Positions 6,201 through 12,501 are shown, counted from the stretch's first letter. The stretch is 12,501 bases of DNA from an uncultured Bacteroidota bacterium (GCA_902520385.1 CABYOB010000015.1:1-12501), one strand, 5' to 3'. Notes: generated from the sequence alone by a model not told the origin. Numbers and translations are program-made.

Positions 6201-7620
6201 TTTTCCCCACCTTTAACATATTAGTCATGCCCTTATCATTAATTGGCATACTTCCGATGTTTATTACGGTTTGTCCAAGTTTTAATATTTTTTGATCTTT
6301 TAAAAAATTATGCAAATCTCTTATAGTATCATCTGTACTATTAAATTTATCATAATAAAAACCATAAATACCCCATAATAAACTCAAACTATTTAAAATA
6401 CTTTTATTATGAGTAAAAACATAAATAAAGGCATTTGGTCTATTGGATGCTATTTTTTGTGCATTATAACCTGAGTGAGTAAGAGTGATAATAGCTTTAG
6501 ATTGCACTTGATGTGCTAATTCTGAAGCATAATAACAAATAGAATCTGAAATATAACGATCGTTTGCTTTTTTGGGATTTAAAATTAATTTGTTTCTAAA
6601 ATTAAGACTTGATGCCTCCACACTTAAAATAACTTTAGTCATTGCTCTTACTACTTTTATAGGGTGTTTTCCTATAGCTGTTTCACCTGAAAGCATCAAA
6701 GCATCAGCGCCATCAAAAACTGCATTAGCAACATCATTTGTTTCAGCTCTTGTTGTGATTGAATTATTTATCATGCCCTCCATTAGTTGCGTTGCAACAA
6801 CTACTGGTTTAGAATAATTTAAACATAAATTAATTATTTTTTTTTGTACAATTGGAACTTTTTGCATCGGAATTTCAATGCCTAAATCTCCTCTGGCAAT
6901 CATTATTCCATCAGCTGATCTTGTAATTGATTTTATGTTTTTTACTGCTTCTGGCTTTTCAATTTTAGCAATAATTTTTATTTTAGAATTCTTCTTAATT
7001 AAAATATCTCGTAATCCCACTATATCCCTTGAACTTCGAACAAAAGATAGCGCAACCCAATCTATATTATGTTTAATTAAAAAAAGCAAATCTTGTTTAT
7101 CTTTTTTTGTAATAGATTTAAATGACAATGGGCTGTTAGGAAAATTAACTCCTTTATGAGAAGAAACTCTACCACCATTTAATATGTCACAAACTATTGA
7201 TTTTTTGGCAATTGATTTTACTCTAAGTTTTATTTTTCCATCATTAATTAATACTAAATCTTTAACCTTTACATCGTTTACTAACATAGGATAATCAACA
7301 AACAACTTTTTATCTGAGCTTTCACAATTTTGATTAGTTAATGTGACTAATTTATTAGACTTCAAAAACACATTTTTAGCCACAACCCCTAATCTTATTT
7401 TTGGACCTTGCAAATCCCCCAATATTGCTGTCTTAGTTCCAATTTCATTATTAATTTTTTTAATAATGGAAATCATTTTGAATGCATCTTCATGATTTGT
7501 ATGAGAAAAATTTAATCTACATACATTGACTCCGGCCATTATCATTTTTTTTAATACATCATATGAACTACATGAAGGACCAATTGTTGCGATAATTTTT
7601 GTTTTCTTATTAAAATGCAT
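6193..7620 (-). CDS. pyk: Pyruvate kinase
   Basis: Last step of glycolysis: phosphoenolpyruvate plus ADP to pyruvate plus ATP, in the cytoplasm. At 475 aa it is a normal-length enzyme without the extra C-terminal PEP-utiliser domain of some Firmicutes. Visible features are KIIATIGPSC (8-17) and CRLNFSH (34-40, with Arg35 and the K+/phosphate-site Asn37 and Ser39). LGDLQGPKIRLG (68-79) leads into the B domain (about 80-170). The active-site segment IAKIEKPEAV (217-226) carries Lys219 and metal ligand Glu221; ARGDLGIEIP (242-251) carries metal ligand Asp245; ATQLMEGM (276-283) and the conserved TRAETNDVANAVFDGADALM (290-309) follow. It is the last gene of the acpP-fabF-IPExxxVDY operon, only 3 nt after the preceding stop, so its expression is probably tied to fatty acid synthesis genes. 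Its 3' end overlaps pheS by 8 nt. Confidence 0.97.
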   Translation of the reverse strand: MHFNKKTKIIATIGPSCSSYDVLKKMIMAGVNVCRLNFSHTNHEDAFKMISIIKKINNEIGTKTAILGDLQGPKIRLGVVAKNVFLKSNKLVTLTNQNCESSDKKLFVDYPMLVNDVKVKDLVLINDGKIKLRVKSIAKKSIVCDILNGGRVSSHKGVNFPNSPLSFKSITKKDKQDLLFLIKHNIDWVALSFVRSSRDIVGLRDILIKKNSKIKIIAKIEKPEAVKNIKSITRSADGIMIARGDLGIEIPMQKVPIVQKKIINLCLNYSKPVVVATQLMEGMINNSITTRAETNDVANAVFDGADALMLSGETAIGKHPIKVVRAMTKVILSVEASSLNFRNKLILNPKKANDRYISDSICYYASELAHQVQSKAIITLTHSGYNAQKIASNRPNAFIYVFTHNKSILNSLSLLWGIYGFYYDKFNSTDDTIRDLHNFLKDQKILKLGQTVINIGSMPINDKGMTNMLKVGKIK

Positions 7621-7623
7621 TAA

Positions 7624-8088
7624 TTAAAAGATTAGTTTTTCAGTGTTTTTTATTAGAGACTTATTAATATATGAAGCAATATTTATAATTTTAATATTAT
7701 TCATTTTTAAAATTTCCTCTTTATTACAAAACTCTCCATCTATTTTTAATATATAATTAAACATTTTGTATTCAGGTATCAGGTATGATAAATAATACGA
7801 ATCTTTGTTAAAGATACTTAAATCAGCGTCATCTATGCTTTGCACTTTTGATTCATTATTAACTAGGGCCCACTCTTGTTCATGGCAAGAATCATAATAA
7901 GTATATCTGCTTAAATATATAGTTTGATTATTTTCAATAATATGGATGTCGTTATCTCTTTTTAATTCAATATTAATACCCTTATTTAAAAAATAAACTA
8001 ATTTGTAAGAAGGTGCTCTGGTTTGAATACCAAATAAAGAATACTCTAAATCTAGAGAAAGTGTTAATTTTTTTGTTTGCTTATTCAT
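7624..8088 (-). CDS. IPExxxVDY family protein
   Basis: A Bacteroidota-specific family of unknown function, named for a motif that appears here as IPEYKMFNY (104-112): IPE and the final Y are kept, while V-D is replaced by F-N. The 154-aa protein begins with DLEYSLFGIQTRAPSYKLVY (13-32), typical of the family's opening D-x-x-F/L-x-L-x-G-I-x-T pattern. It has no signal peptide or membrane helix, so it is cytoplasmic. In relatives it usually sits next to pyk in the fabF-rnc-IPExxxVDY-pyk cluster, as remembered; here it follows fabF directly, its ATG overlapping the fabF TGA (ATGA), and it is 3 nt before pyk, so it is tightly co-translated. The position supports the family call even though overall conservation is low. 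No biochemical role can be assigned from sequence. Confidence 0.82.
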   Translation of the reverse strand: MNKQTKKLTLSLDLEYSLFGIQTRAPSYKLVYFLNKGINIELKRDNDIHIIENNQTIYLSRYTYYDSCHEQEWALVNNESKVQSIDDADLSIFNKDSYYLSYLIPEYKMFNYILKIDGEFCNKEEILKMNNIKIINIASYINKSLIKNTEKLIF

Positions 8089-9335
8089 TGTGTTAACCTT
8101 CCAAATAAAACTGAAGCATTATGTCCCCCAAAGCCAAAAGTGTTTGATATTACATTATTAATTTGTTTTTCTTCCATTTTATTAGGGGTATAATTTATTT
8201 TTGAGTCTAACTTATCATCAAGTTTTTCCAAATTAATTGTTGGAGGAACACATGATTTATTAATTGATAAAATAGAAGCAATTGCCTCTATTGCTCCCGC
8301 AGCTCCTAATAAATGACCTGTCATAGATTTAGTTGAACTTATATTTAGACTATAAACATGGTTCTGAAAAATGTCTTTTATAGCATTAACTTCAATTGGA
8401 TCTCCTAAAGGTGTTGATGTGCCATGCACATTAATGTAATTTACATCTGACAAATTTAATCCTGATTCTTTAATTGCATTTTGCATGGCTTGTTTAGCTC
8501 CTGATCCATTGGGCTCTGGAGCTGTTAAATGATAAGCATCTCCTGAAGTTCCTGTTCCTTTTAATTCACAATAAATTTTAGCCCCTCTTTTCTTAGCATG
8601 CTCATACTCCTCTAAAATAATAGTCCCAGAACCCTCGCCTAAAACAAATCCGTCCCTACTAGCATCAAATGGGCGTGAGGCTCTACTAGGATCATCATTT
8701 CTTGTAGACAAAGCACGTAAAGCATTAAACCCCCCTAAAGCAGCTTCATTTACTGAAGCCTCTGAGCCTCCTGAAATCATAACATCAGATTTTCCTAGTT
8801 TAATATAATGATAGGCCTCAATAATTGAATTTGTAGAAGAGGCACACGCGGATACAGTTGAAAAATTTGGGCCCTTAAAACCATATTTTATTGAAAGCAA
8901 ACCCGCTGCAATATCAGATATCATTTTTGGTATAAAAAATGGACTAAATCTAGGTATTTTGTCATTTAAAACATATGATTCTATTTCCGAGGACATTGTA
9001 TTTAAACCGCCTATTCCGGACCCCCAAATAACACCACATCTTTGAAGATTTATAGTTTCTAAATTAAGTTTTGAATCTTTAATTGCTTCCTCCGTACTTA
9101 TTAATGCGTAGACCGAAAAATCATCTAATTTTCTTAACTCTCTCTTGTTAATATAATCTTCTGGATTAAAATTTTTTAATTCACAAGCAAAATGAGTTTT
9201 AAACTTAGAGGAATCAAAACGTGTAATTGGAGCAGCGCCACTAATAGATTGACTCAATCCCTTCCAAAATGTGGGAACATCAAGTCCTATTGGTGTCAAT
9301 GCACCTATTCCAGTAACTACAACTCTTTTGAGCAT
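8085..9335 (-). CDS. fabF: Beta-ketoacyl-ACP synthase II
   Basis: Condensing enzyme of type II fatty acid synthesis: it joins malonyl-ACP to a growing acyl chain, releasing CO2. The 416-aa protein carries the full thiolase-fold catalytic set: Cys164 in STVSACASSTNS (159-170), His304 in INVHGTSTPLGDP (301-313), Lys336 in STKSMTGH (334-341) and His341. RPFDASRDGFVLGEGSG (221-237) and the C-terminal NTFGFGGHNASV loop (398-409) are also present. The N-terminus MLKRVVVTGIGALTPIG is the canonical start. It lies 3 nt after acpP, the gene for its carrier protein, and its TGA overlaps the next start. The run ALGGFN is encoded with six consecutive G bases. The cluster suggests transcription from the promoter in front of acpP. 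Confidence 0.98.
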   Translation of the reverse strand: MLKRVVVTGIGALTPIGLDVPTFWKGLSQSISGAAPITRFDSSKFKTHFACELKNFNPEDYINKRELRKLDDFSVYALISTEEAIKDSKLNLETINLQRCGVIWGSGIGGLNTMSSEIESYVLNDKIPRFSPFFIPKMISDIAAGLLSIKYGFKGPNFSTVSACASSTNSIIEAYHYIKLGKSDVMISGGSEASVNEAALGGFNALRALSTRNDDPSRASRPFDASRDGFVLGEGSGTIILEEYEHAKKRGAKIYCELKGTGTSGDAYHLTAPEPNGSGAKQAMQNAIKESGLNLSDVNYINVHGTSTPLGDPIEVNAIKDIFQNHVYSLNISSTKSMTGHLLGAAGAIEAIASILSINKSCVPPTINLEKLDDKLDSKINYTPNKMEEKQINNVISNTFGFGGHNASVLFGRLTQ

Positions 9336-9338
9336 AAT

Positions 9339-9572
9339 TTATGTTGCATTTTGTATATATGTAACTACATCCGCAACTGTTTGAATTTTTTCAGCATCCT
9401 CATCTGAAATTTGAATATTAAATTCTTTTTCAAATTCCATAATTAATTCTACTGTATCTAAAGAATCCGCACCTAAATCTTGTTGGAAACTAGCGGTATC
9501 AGTAACTTCACTTTCGTCGATTACTAATTTTTCAACAATTATTGCTTTTACTTTTGAAGATATATCTGACAT
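9339..9572 (-). CDS. acpP: Acyl carrier protein
   Basis: Small acidic carrier that holds growing acyl chains on a 4'-phosphopantetheine arm during fatty acid synthesis. The 77-aa protein has the normal length and the DLGADSLDTVELIMEFEKEF signature (32-51), with Ser37 as the attachment site. The following helix II is the acidic recognition face for partner enzymes such as FabF. The N-terminus MSDISSKVKAIIVEKL is typical of Bacteroidota ACP. It is the first gene of the minus-strand operon acpP-fabF-IPExxxVDY-pyk and has a TAnnTTTG promoter box 28 nt upstream. ACP is normally among the most abundant proteins, so this promoter is probably strong and drives the downstream genes too. Confidence 0.98.
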   Translation of the reverse strand: MSDISSKVKAIIVEKLVIDESEVTDTASFQQDLGADSLDTVELIMEFEKEFNIQISDEDAEKIQTVADVVTYIQNAT

Positions 9573-9600
9573 AATAATAAATTTTAATTTGTAATTGAAT

Positions 9601-9608
9601 CAAATATA
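9601..9608 (-). promoter_or_regulatory. Candidate -7 promoter box for the acpP operon (TATATTTG)
   Basis: On the minus strand TATATTTG perfectly fits the Bacteroidota -7 consensus TAnnTTTG, 28 nt before the acpP ATG. A weak T-rich GTTTTA lies about 21 nt further upstream where a -33 element would be. The expected leader is about 20 nt, A/T-rich and lacks a Shine-Dalgarno sequence. Confidence 0.55.
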
Positions 9609-9649
9609 TATATTTTTTAAAGTCATATATAAAACATCCTTGCTACTTA

Positions 9650-9678
9650 TTTACAGTCTTTTCAACAAAATGTATAAT
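9650..9678 (+). promoter_or_regulatory. Possible promoter of purN (TTTACA-N17-TATAAT)
   Basis: TTTACA (9650-9655) and TATAAT (9673-9678) are 17 nt apart, and TATAAT ends 8 nt before the purN ATG, the same 8-nt distance seen at gldH. If used, the transcript would start within a few bases of the start codon. No TAnnTTTG box lies in better position; TAATTTAG (9677-9684) is a partial match. Tentative because the gap is AT-rich. Confidence 0.35.
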
Positions 9679-9686
9679 TTAGTTAA

Positions 9687-10259
9687 ATGAAAAGAATTGC
9701 GATTTTTGGATCAGGTAGAGGTTCTAATGCAAAAAACATAATCGAATATTTTAAATTTCACAAAAATATTTCTATAAAGCTGATGGTAACTAATAAGTCT
9801 GGGGCTGGAATAATTACAGTGGGAAAAGAAAATAAAATACCCACTTTAATAATTGAAGATCACAAACAAGATTTGAATGACAAAATTTTAAAAACCCTTA
9901 CAGAAAATCTGATTGATTTTGTGGTTCTAGCTGGCTTTTTATTAAAAATACCATCTACATTAATAAACAAATTTCCTAACTGTATTATTAATATTCATCC
10001 TGCTTTATTGCCTAAGTATGGAGGAAAGGGCATGTATGGTATCAATGTACATAAAGCTGTTTTAAAAAATAATGAAACTGTAAGTGGAATAACTATTCAT
10101 TTTGTAAATGAAGATTATGATAAGGGGGAAATAATTTTTCAGGCAAAATGTTCTGTTTTACCAAATGATTCACCTAAATTACTTTCTAAAAAAATCCAAA
10201 AACTGGAACACCAGTTTTATCCAATAATAATTGAAAAATTAATAACCAATGAGCATTAA
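9687..10259 (+). CDS. purN: Phosphoribosylglycinamide formyltransferase (GART)
   Basis: Third step of de novo purine synthesis: transfers a formyl group from 10-formyltetrahydrofolate to glycinamide ribonucleotide. The 190-aa length is normal. The phosphate-binding N-terminus is IAIFGSGRGSN (4-14). The catalytic triad is seen as Asn102 and His104 in INIHPALLPKYGGKGMYG (101-118) and Asp145 in NEDYDKGEII (141-150), with VSGITIHFV (132-140) between them. The folate-binding loop region is VVLAGFLLKIP (79-89). The start is fixed by MKRIAIFGSG at the expected place, with no Shine-Dalgarno sequence. It overlaps rnhA by 11 nt, so the two are translated from one message, and it is divergent from acpP, an order I remember from Flavobacteriia. 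Confidence 0.96.
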   Translation: MKRIAIFGSGRGSNAKNIIEYFKFHKNISIKLMVTNKSGAGIITVGKENKIPTLIIEDHKQDLNDKILKTLTENLIDFVVLAGFLLKIPSTLINKFPNCIINIHPALLPKYGGKGMYGINVHKAVLKNNETVSGITIHFVNEDYDKGEIIFQAKCSVLPNDSPKLLSKKIQKLEHQFYPIIIEKLITNEH

Positions 10260-10728
10260 CGTATTTACTGACGGATCTGCTAAAGGGAACCCCGGAAAGG
10301 GGGGGTATGGAATTATTATTAAAGATAATGATTCTTGTGTAGAAATGTCAAAGGGATTTCGCTTAACTACAAATAATAGAATGGAACTACTAGCTGTTAT
10401 TGTTGCGCTAGAAAAAATAGAAAAAACAGAAAAAAAAATTATTGTAACTAGCGATTCTAAATATGTCATTGATGCTGTCACAAAAGGTTGGGTTTTTAAT
10501 TGGGAAAAGAAAGGTTTTAAAAAGAAAAAAAACCCTGATCTGTGGAAACGATTTCTAAAAATATATCCTAAAAATAAAATTTTATTTAAATGGGTGCCTG
10601 GTCATAGTGGACATATTGAAAATGAAAAATGTGATGAATTGGCTGTTAATGCTTCTACACATGAAGAATTAGAAATCGATATTTTTTTTGAAAATAGTCA
10701 GAAAGAGCCGCCTAACTTATTTAGCTAA
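10249..10728 (+). CDS. rnhA: Ribonuclease HI
   Basis: Cleaves the RNA strand of RNA-DNA hybrids, removing primers and R-loops, with two metal ions. The 159-aa protein is normal length and carries the carboxylate set: Asp8 in VFTDGSAKGNPG (5-16), Glu46 in NNRMELLAV (42-50), Asp69 in VTSDSKYVIDA (66-76) and Asp129 in NEKCDELA (125-132). His119 sits in the flexible loop WVPGHSGH (115-122). The basic handle region GWVFNWEKKGFKKKKNPDLW (80-99) is present and lysine-rich, so this is the full E. coli-like type I form. A short acidic tail follows residue 138. It starts inside purN (11-nt overlap) and its end overlaps the convergent PfkB-family gene by 8 nt. GKGGYG is written with a 7-base G run. Confidence 0.97.
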   Translation: MSINVFTDGSAKGNPGKGGYGIIIKDNDSCVEMSKGFRLTTNNRMELLAVIVALEKIEKTEKKIIVTSDSKYVIDAVTKGWVFNWEKKGFKKKKNPDLWKRFLKIYPKNKILFKWVPGHSGHIENEKCDELAVNASTHEELEIDIFFENSQKEPPNLFS

Positions 10729-11614
10729 AATTTTCATTAAACCTATTTAAATAAGCATCTTTTTCTAAATTTAAAATTGTTTCTGTTCCAAATCCTTGAA
10801 CACAAAAAGATGCCATAACAGTACCCCAACATAGGGCTTTCTTCATGTTTTCAAATGAATGATTTTGTATTGAAGATAAATAGCCCATAAAACCTCCTGC
10901 AAAAGAATCCCCTGCGCCTGTTGGGTCTATAACATCATTAATTGTAACCGCTGGACAAATAAATTTATCCTCCTTAGAAAATAGAATAGAACCTTTACTT
11001 CCTAATTTTACAATAATATATGAGGGGCCTAAGAAAAATGTCTTTTCCACAGCGTTTTGAATATCATTTACATTTTGTAATTGTTGTATTTCCTGGTCGT
11101 TTATCATAAGAATATCGACCTTACTTATCACACTAATTAAATCATCATAAGCATTATCTATCCATAAATTCATCGTATCCATTGCTACTAATGAATTGTT
11201 ATTTTTTAACTGACTTAGTACGTTTAATTGAACAGACGGTATTACATTTCCTAACATTATATAATTAGAATTTAAAAGATCTTTAGGTATTTTAGGATTA
11301 AAGTGTTCTAAAACATTTAATTGGGTATCTATTGTGTCTCTCATATTCATATCTTCTCTATATTTCCCTTCCCAAAAAAAAGTTTTTTCTGTTTCATGTT
11401 TTTCCAATCCTAAAAGATTAACATTGTGTTCCTTAAATTTTTCTATATGTGAACCGGGGAAGTCATAACCAACAATAGAAACAATATTTGGTGACGTAAA
11501 ATATGACGAAGAAATGCAGGTGTATGTTGCCGCACCACCTAATATTTTACTAGCTTTTCCTGTAGGTGTTTCTATTGTGTCAAAAGCTACCGTACCAACA
11601 ACTAATAAACCCAT
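10721..11614 (-). CDS. PfkB-family carbohydrate/nucleoside kinase, substrate unknown
   Basis: Ribokinase-like enzyme that phosphorylates a sugar or nucleoside with ATP; the substrate cannot be told from sequence. At 297 aa it has family length. MGLLVVGTVAFDTIETP (1-17) is the opening strand with the substrate-binding Asp12, followed by GGAATY (26-31), the family's glycine pair. PfkB signature 2 is DPTGAGDSFAGGFMGYL (230-246), where Asp236 is the catalytic base and GAG forms the anion hole. INDQE (171-175) and VKLGSKG (202-208) are the nucleotide-side motifs. FFWEGKY (79-85) is characteristic of a Bacteroidota subgroup I remember next to purN/rnhA, usually just called sugar kinase. Adenosine kinase or ribokinase activity is possible but unproven. 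It has its own TAnnTTTG box and ends inside rnhA (8-nt convergent overlap). Confidence 0.9.
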   Translation of the reverse strand: MGLLVVGTVAFDTIETPTGKASKILGGAATYTCISSSYFTSPNIVSIVGYDFPGSHIEKFKEHNVNLLGLEKHETEKTFFWEGKYREDMNMRDTIDTQLNVLEHFNPKIPKDLLNSNYIMLGNVIPSVQLNVLSQLKNNNSLVAMDTMNLWIDNAYDDLISVISKVDILMINDQEIQQLQNVNDIQNAVEKTFFLGPSYIIVKLGSKGSILFSKEDKFICPAVTINDVIDPTGAGDSFAGGFMGYLSSIQNHSFENMKKALCWGTVMASFCVQGFGTETILNLEKDAYLNRFNENFS

Positions 11615-11630
11615 AATTTTTTAATTTTGT

Positions 11631-11638
11631 CAAAGATA
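11631..11638 (-). promoter_or_regulatory. Candidate -7 promoter box for the PfkB-family gene (TATCTTTG)
   Basis: TATCTTTG on the minus strand fits TAnnTTTG and lies 16 nt before the ATG at 11614, giving a very short leader of about ten bases. No clear TTTG -33 element is seen. It is part of a 67-nt gap shared with the divergent tRNA promoter. Confidence 0.45.
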
Positions 11639-11669
11639 TTGTATAATTCGTTAATTGACTATATATTTG
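11639..11669 (+). promoter_or_regulatory. Candidate promoter of tRNA-Asn (TTG-N20-TATATTTG)
   Basis: TATATTTG (11662-11669) matches the Bacteroidota -7 box, and TTG (11639-11641) lies 20 nt upstream, the expected -33 distance. Transcription would start about 6-8 nt before the tRNA 5' end at 11682. This is the most complete Bacteroidota-type promoter in the window. Confidence 0.55.
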
Positions 11670-11681
11670 CGATTCATTTAT

Positions 11682-11755
11682 TCCTCCTTAGCTCAGTTGG
11701 TTAGAGCATCTGACTGTTAATCAGAGGGTCCTTGGTTCGAGCCCAAGAGGGGGAG
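11682..11755 (+). tRNA. tRNA-Asn (anticodon GTT)
   Basis: A 74-base cloverleaf. Acceptor stem TCCTCCT (11682-11688) pairs with AGGGGGA (11748-11754), with one T-G wobble. D stem GCTC/GAGC flanks loop AGTTGGTTA. Anticodon stem TCTGA/TCAGA (11709-11713/11721-11725) flanks loop CTGTTAA, with anticodon GTT at 11716-11718. The variable loop is GGGTC. T stem CTTGG/CCAAG flanks TTCGAGC. Discriminator G at 11755 agrees with Asn identity. CCA is not encoded (the next bases are CTA), so it must be added by tRNA nucleotidyltransferase. Confidence 0.98.
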
Positions 11756-11756
11756 C

Positions 11757-11773
11757 TAGCGTAACCGCTACGC
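11757..11773 (+). other. GC-rich tRNA trailer with two competing hairpins
   Basis: Directly after the tRNA lies a short GC-rich stretch. TAGCG (11757-11761) can pair with CGCTA (11766-11770), or GCGTA (11759-11763) can pair with TACGC (11769-11773); the two stems exclude each other. It may simply be a 3' trailer removed by processing. No function is claimed. Confidence 0.45.
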
Positions 11774-11789
11774 GTCACATTAACTAAAG

Positions 11790-11813
11790 CCCACCTTAAT
11801 TGGTGGGTTTTTT
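11790..11813 (+). terminator. Rho-independent terminator after tRNA-Asn
   Basis: Perfect 6-bp GC-rich stem CCCACC (11790-11795) and GGTGGG (11802-11807) with loop TTAATT, followed by six T (11808-11813). The AAA before the stem could extend pairing into the T tract. It ends the tRNA transcript. In the opposite direction the hairpin is followed by a less U-rich stretch and could partly stop transcription from the convergent secreted-protein gene. Confidence 0.9.
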
Positions 11814-11853
11814 CATACATTTATTAATGTTATTTACATTGAATTATATTTTC

Positions 11854-11877
11854 TGTTTATTCTAAAAAGAATAAACA
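11854..11877 (-). repeat. Inverted repeat across the stop codon of the secreted-protein gene
   Basis: TGTTTATTC (11854-11862) and GAATAAACA (11869-11877) form a perfect 9-bp inverted repeat with a 6-base loop that includes most of the TAG stop. The stem is AT-rich and no T tract follows on either strand, so it is a weak candidate for an mRNA 3' end structure rather than a standard terminator. Confidence 0.4.
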
Positions 11878-12467
11878 AAATTTAATTCATTCTTGAAAGT
11901 TTTAAAAACACTAGAACCTGACATCGCTGCTCTACCCATTGAATAAATTAAATCACCATTAGTATTATAAAGTTGAATATAAATTTCAACTAAATCCGAT
12001 GCTCTGCCATCTACTGTAAGCCATAAAACAGATTCTGGATTATCTTTAATTTCTTTAGGCATTTTTTCGTGTGTTTGGTAAGGTTCCTGCGTATTAACAT
12101 ATGTAATTGGAAGTCCTTTCAGTTTTTTTATAAGATTTCTTTTTATATCTCTGTGTCCTTTTCTAGGAGGTAATAACACCATATACTTATATTGTGACAA
12201 GTCCATTCCAACTTCAAATGGTTGATCAACCCAATTCTTCATCCTTGCAACTCTAGCTTTAGCAATATTTGCCATTGCAGAACTAATATTTTTTCTTGTA
12301 TCACTTGTATTTTTTTGTCTCCAATGTTCTTTTACAGCATCAACAGATTTGTCTTCAATTTTAATATCTGTAGACTGTTTCACAATAACCCCATTTCCGT
12401 TAATTACTTGTGCTTGTAATAATGAACCGAGACTAACAAAAAATAATAGAACCAATAATTTTTTCAT
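11862..12467 (-). CDS. Secreted hypothetical protein, 201 aa
   Basis: I do not recognise this protein. Residues 1-19 form a classical signal peptide (MKKLLVLLFFVSLGSLLQA) with likely cleavage at LQA-QV; there is no cysteine near the site, so it is periplasmic or secreted rather than a lipoprotein. The mature region is basic, with a helical stretch rich in Lys, Arg and Ala (about 46-76). An alpha/beta-looking domain follows, with YKYMVLLPP (93-101), SVLWLTVDGRASDLVEIYIQ (146-165) and NGDLIYSMGRAAMSGS (170-185). The strand-turn-strand shape near YNTNGDLIYS recalls small envelope proteins of Bacteroidota, but no family can be named. It is alone, with a TATATTTG box 22 nt upstream, is convergent with tRNA-Asn, and its end carries an inverted repeat. 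The signal peptide and promoter support a real gene. Confidence 0.8.
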   Translation of the reverse strand: MKKLLVLLFFVSLGSLLQAQVINGNGVIVKQSTDIKIEDKSVDAVKEHWRQKNTSDTRKNISSAMANIAKARVARMKNWVDQPFEVGMDLSQYKYMVLLPPRKGHRDIKRNLIKKLKGLPITYVNTQEPYQTHEKMPKEIKDNPESVLWLTVDGRASDLVEIYIQLYNTNGDLIYSMGRAAMSGSSVFKTFKNELNFVYSF

Positions 12468-12489
12468 AATGATAGCATTTATATAAATT

Positions 12490-12497
12490 CAAATATA
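12490..12497 (-). promoter_or_regulatory. Candidate -7 promoter box for the secreted-protein gene (TATATTTG)
   Basis: TATATTTG on the minus strand matches TAnnTTTG and ends 22 nt before the ATG at 12467. The -33 region lies beyond the right edge of the window and cannot be checked. Confidence 0.5.
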
Positions 12498-12501
12498 CTG
12501 A

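Noticed and set aside
6572..7159. Two plus-strand open frames (6572-6817 and 6878-7159) inside pyk
   Set aside because: Both are shadows of the strongly conserved pyruvate kinase core.
9192..9407. Plus-strand open frame (71 aa) across the fabF/acpP junction
   Set aside because: Antisense to two highly conserved genes; no own start signal or conserved motif.
10239..10481. Minus-strand open frame (80 aa) opposite purN/rnhA
   Set aside because: Shadow of the RNase HI catalytic region.
11682..11861. tRNA-Asn as an attachment site for an integrated element
   Set aside because: No integrase, no repeat of the tRNA 3' end in the window, and the neighbouring genes look native.
12222..12419. Plus-strand open frame (65 aa) opposite the secreted-protein gene
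   Set aside because: Antisense shadow; the minus-strand gene has a signal peptide and promoter box.
1..12501. CRISPR arrays, insertion sequences, toxin-antitoxin or defence genes, biosynthetic clusters
   Set aside because: No regularly spaced repeats, transposase, nuclease-type defence gene or modular enzyme was seen; nearly all sequence is accounted for by housekeeping genes.

Overview
The window is AT-rich, tightly packed chromosomal DNA from a member of the Bacteroidota, most likely a streamlined, uncultivated (probably marine) Flavobacteriia/Flavobacteriales lineage. The evidence is a gldH-like gene next to a class A penicillin-binding protein, an IPExxxVDY-type gene between fabF and pyk, TAnnTTTG promoter boxes (the Bacteroidota -7 element), AT-rich leaders without clear Shine-Dalgarno sequences, and a tRNA gene without an encoded CCA. 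Codon use is A/T-biased throughout. No feature looks mobile, viral or plasmid-borne.

Layout, left to right. (1) 1-3104, minus strand: holB (DNA polymerase III delta'), gldH and a bifunctional PBP1A-type gene cut by the left edge, read in that order. (2) 3192-4746, plus strand: pgk, then an overlapping small conserved hypothetical gene. (3) 4743-5111, minus: a small lipoprotein with a carboxypeptidase-regulatory-like fold. (4) 5178-6200, plus: pheS. (5) 6193-9572, minus: the operon acpP-fabF-IPExxxVDY-pyk, joined by 3-nt gaps and an ATGA overlap. (6) 9687-10728, plus: purN-rnhA, overlapping by 11 nt. (7) 10721-11614, minus: a PfkB-family kinase. (8) 11682-11755, plus: tRNA-Asn(GTT) with its own promoter and terminator. 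(9) 11862-12467, minus: an unrecognised secreted protein.

Almost everything is housekeeping: replication clamp loading, envelope synthesis, lower glycolysis (pgk, pyk), fatty acid elongation, purine synthesis, RNA-DNA hybrid removal and tRNA charging. All three convergent gene pairs overlap at their 3' ends, which indicates strong compaction.

I found no new defence, mobile or biosynthetic system. The points worth a second look are a GldH homologue with no cysteine (so no lipid anchor), the apparent absence of rnc from the usual fabF-rnc-IPExxxVDY-pyk order, a 10-nt G tract inside pgk, a divergent-looking Pgk, and two unrecognised small proteins. Statements about usual gene orders are from memory and were not checked by search.
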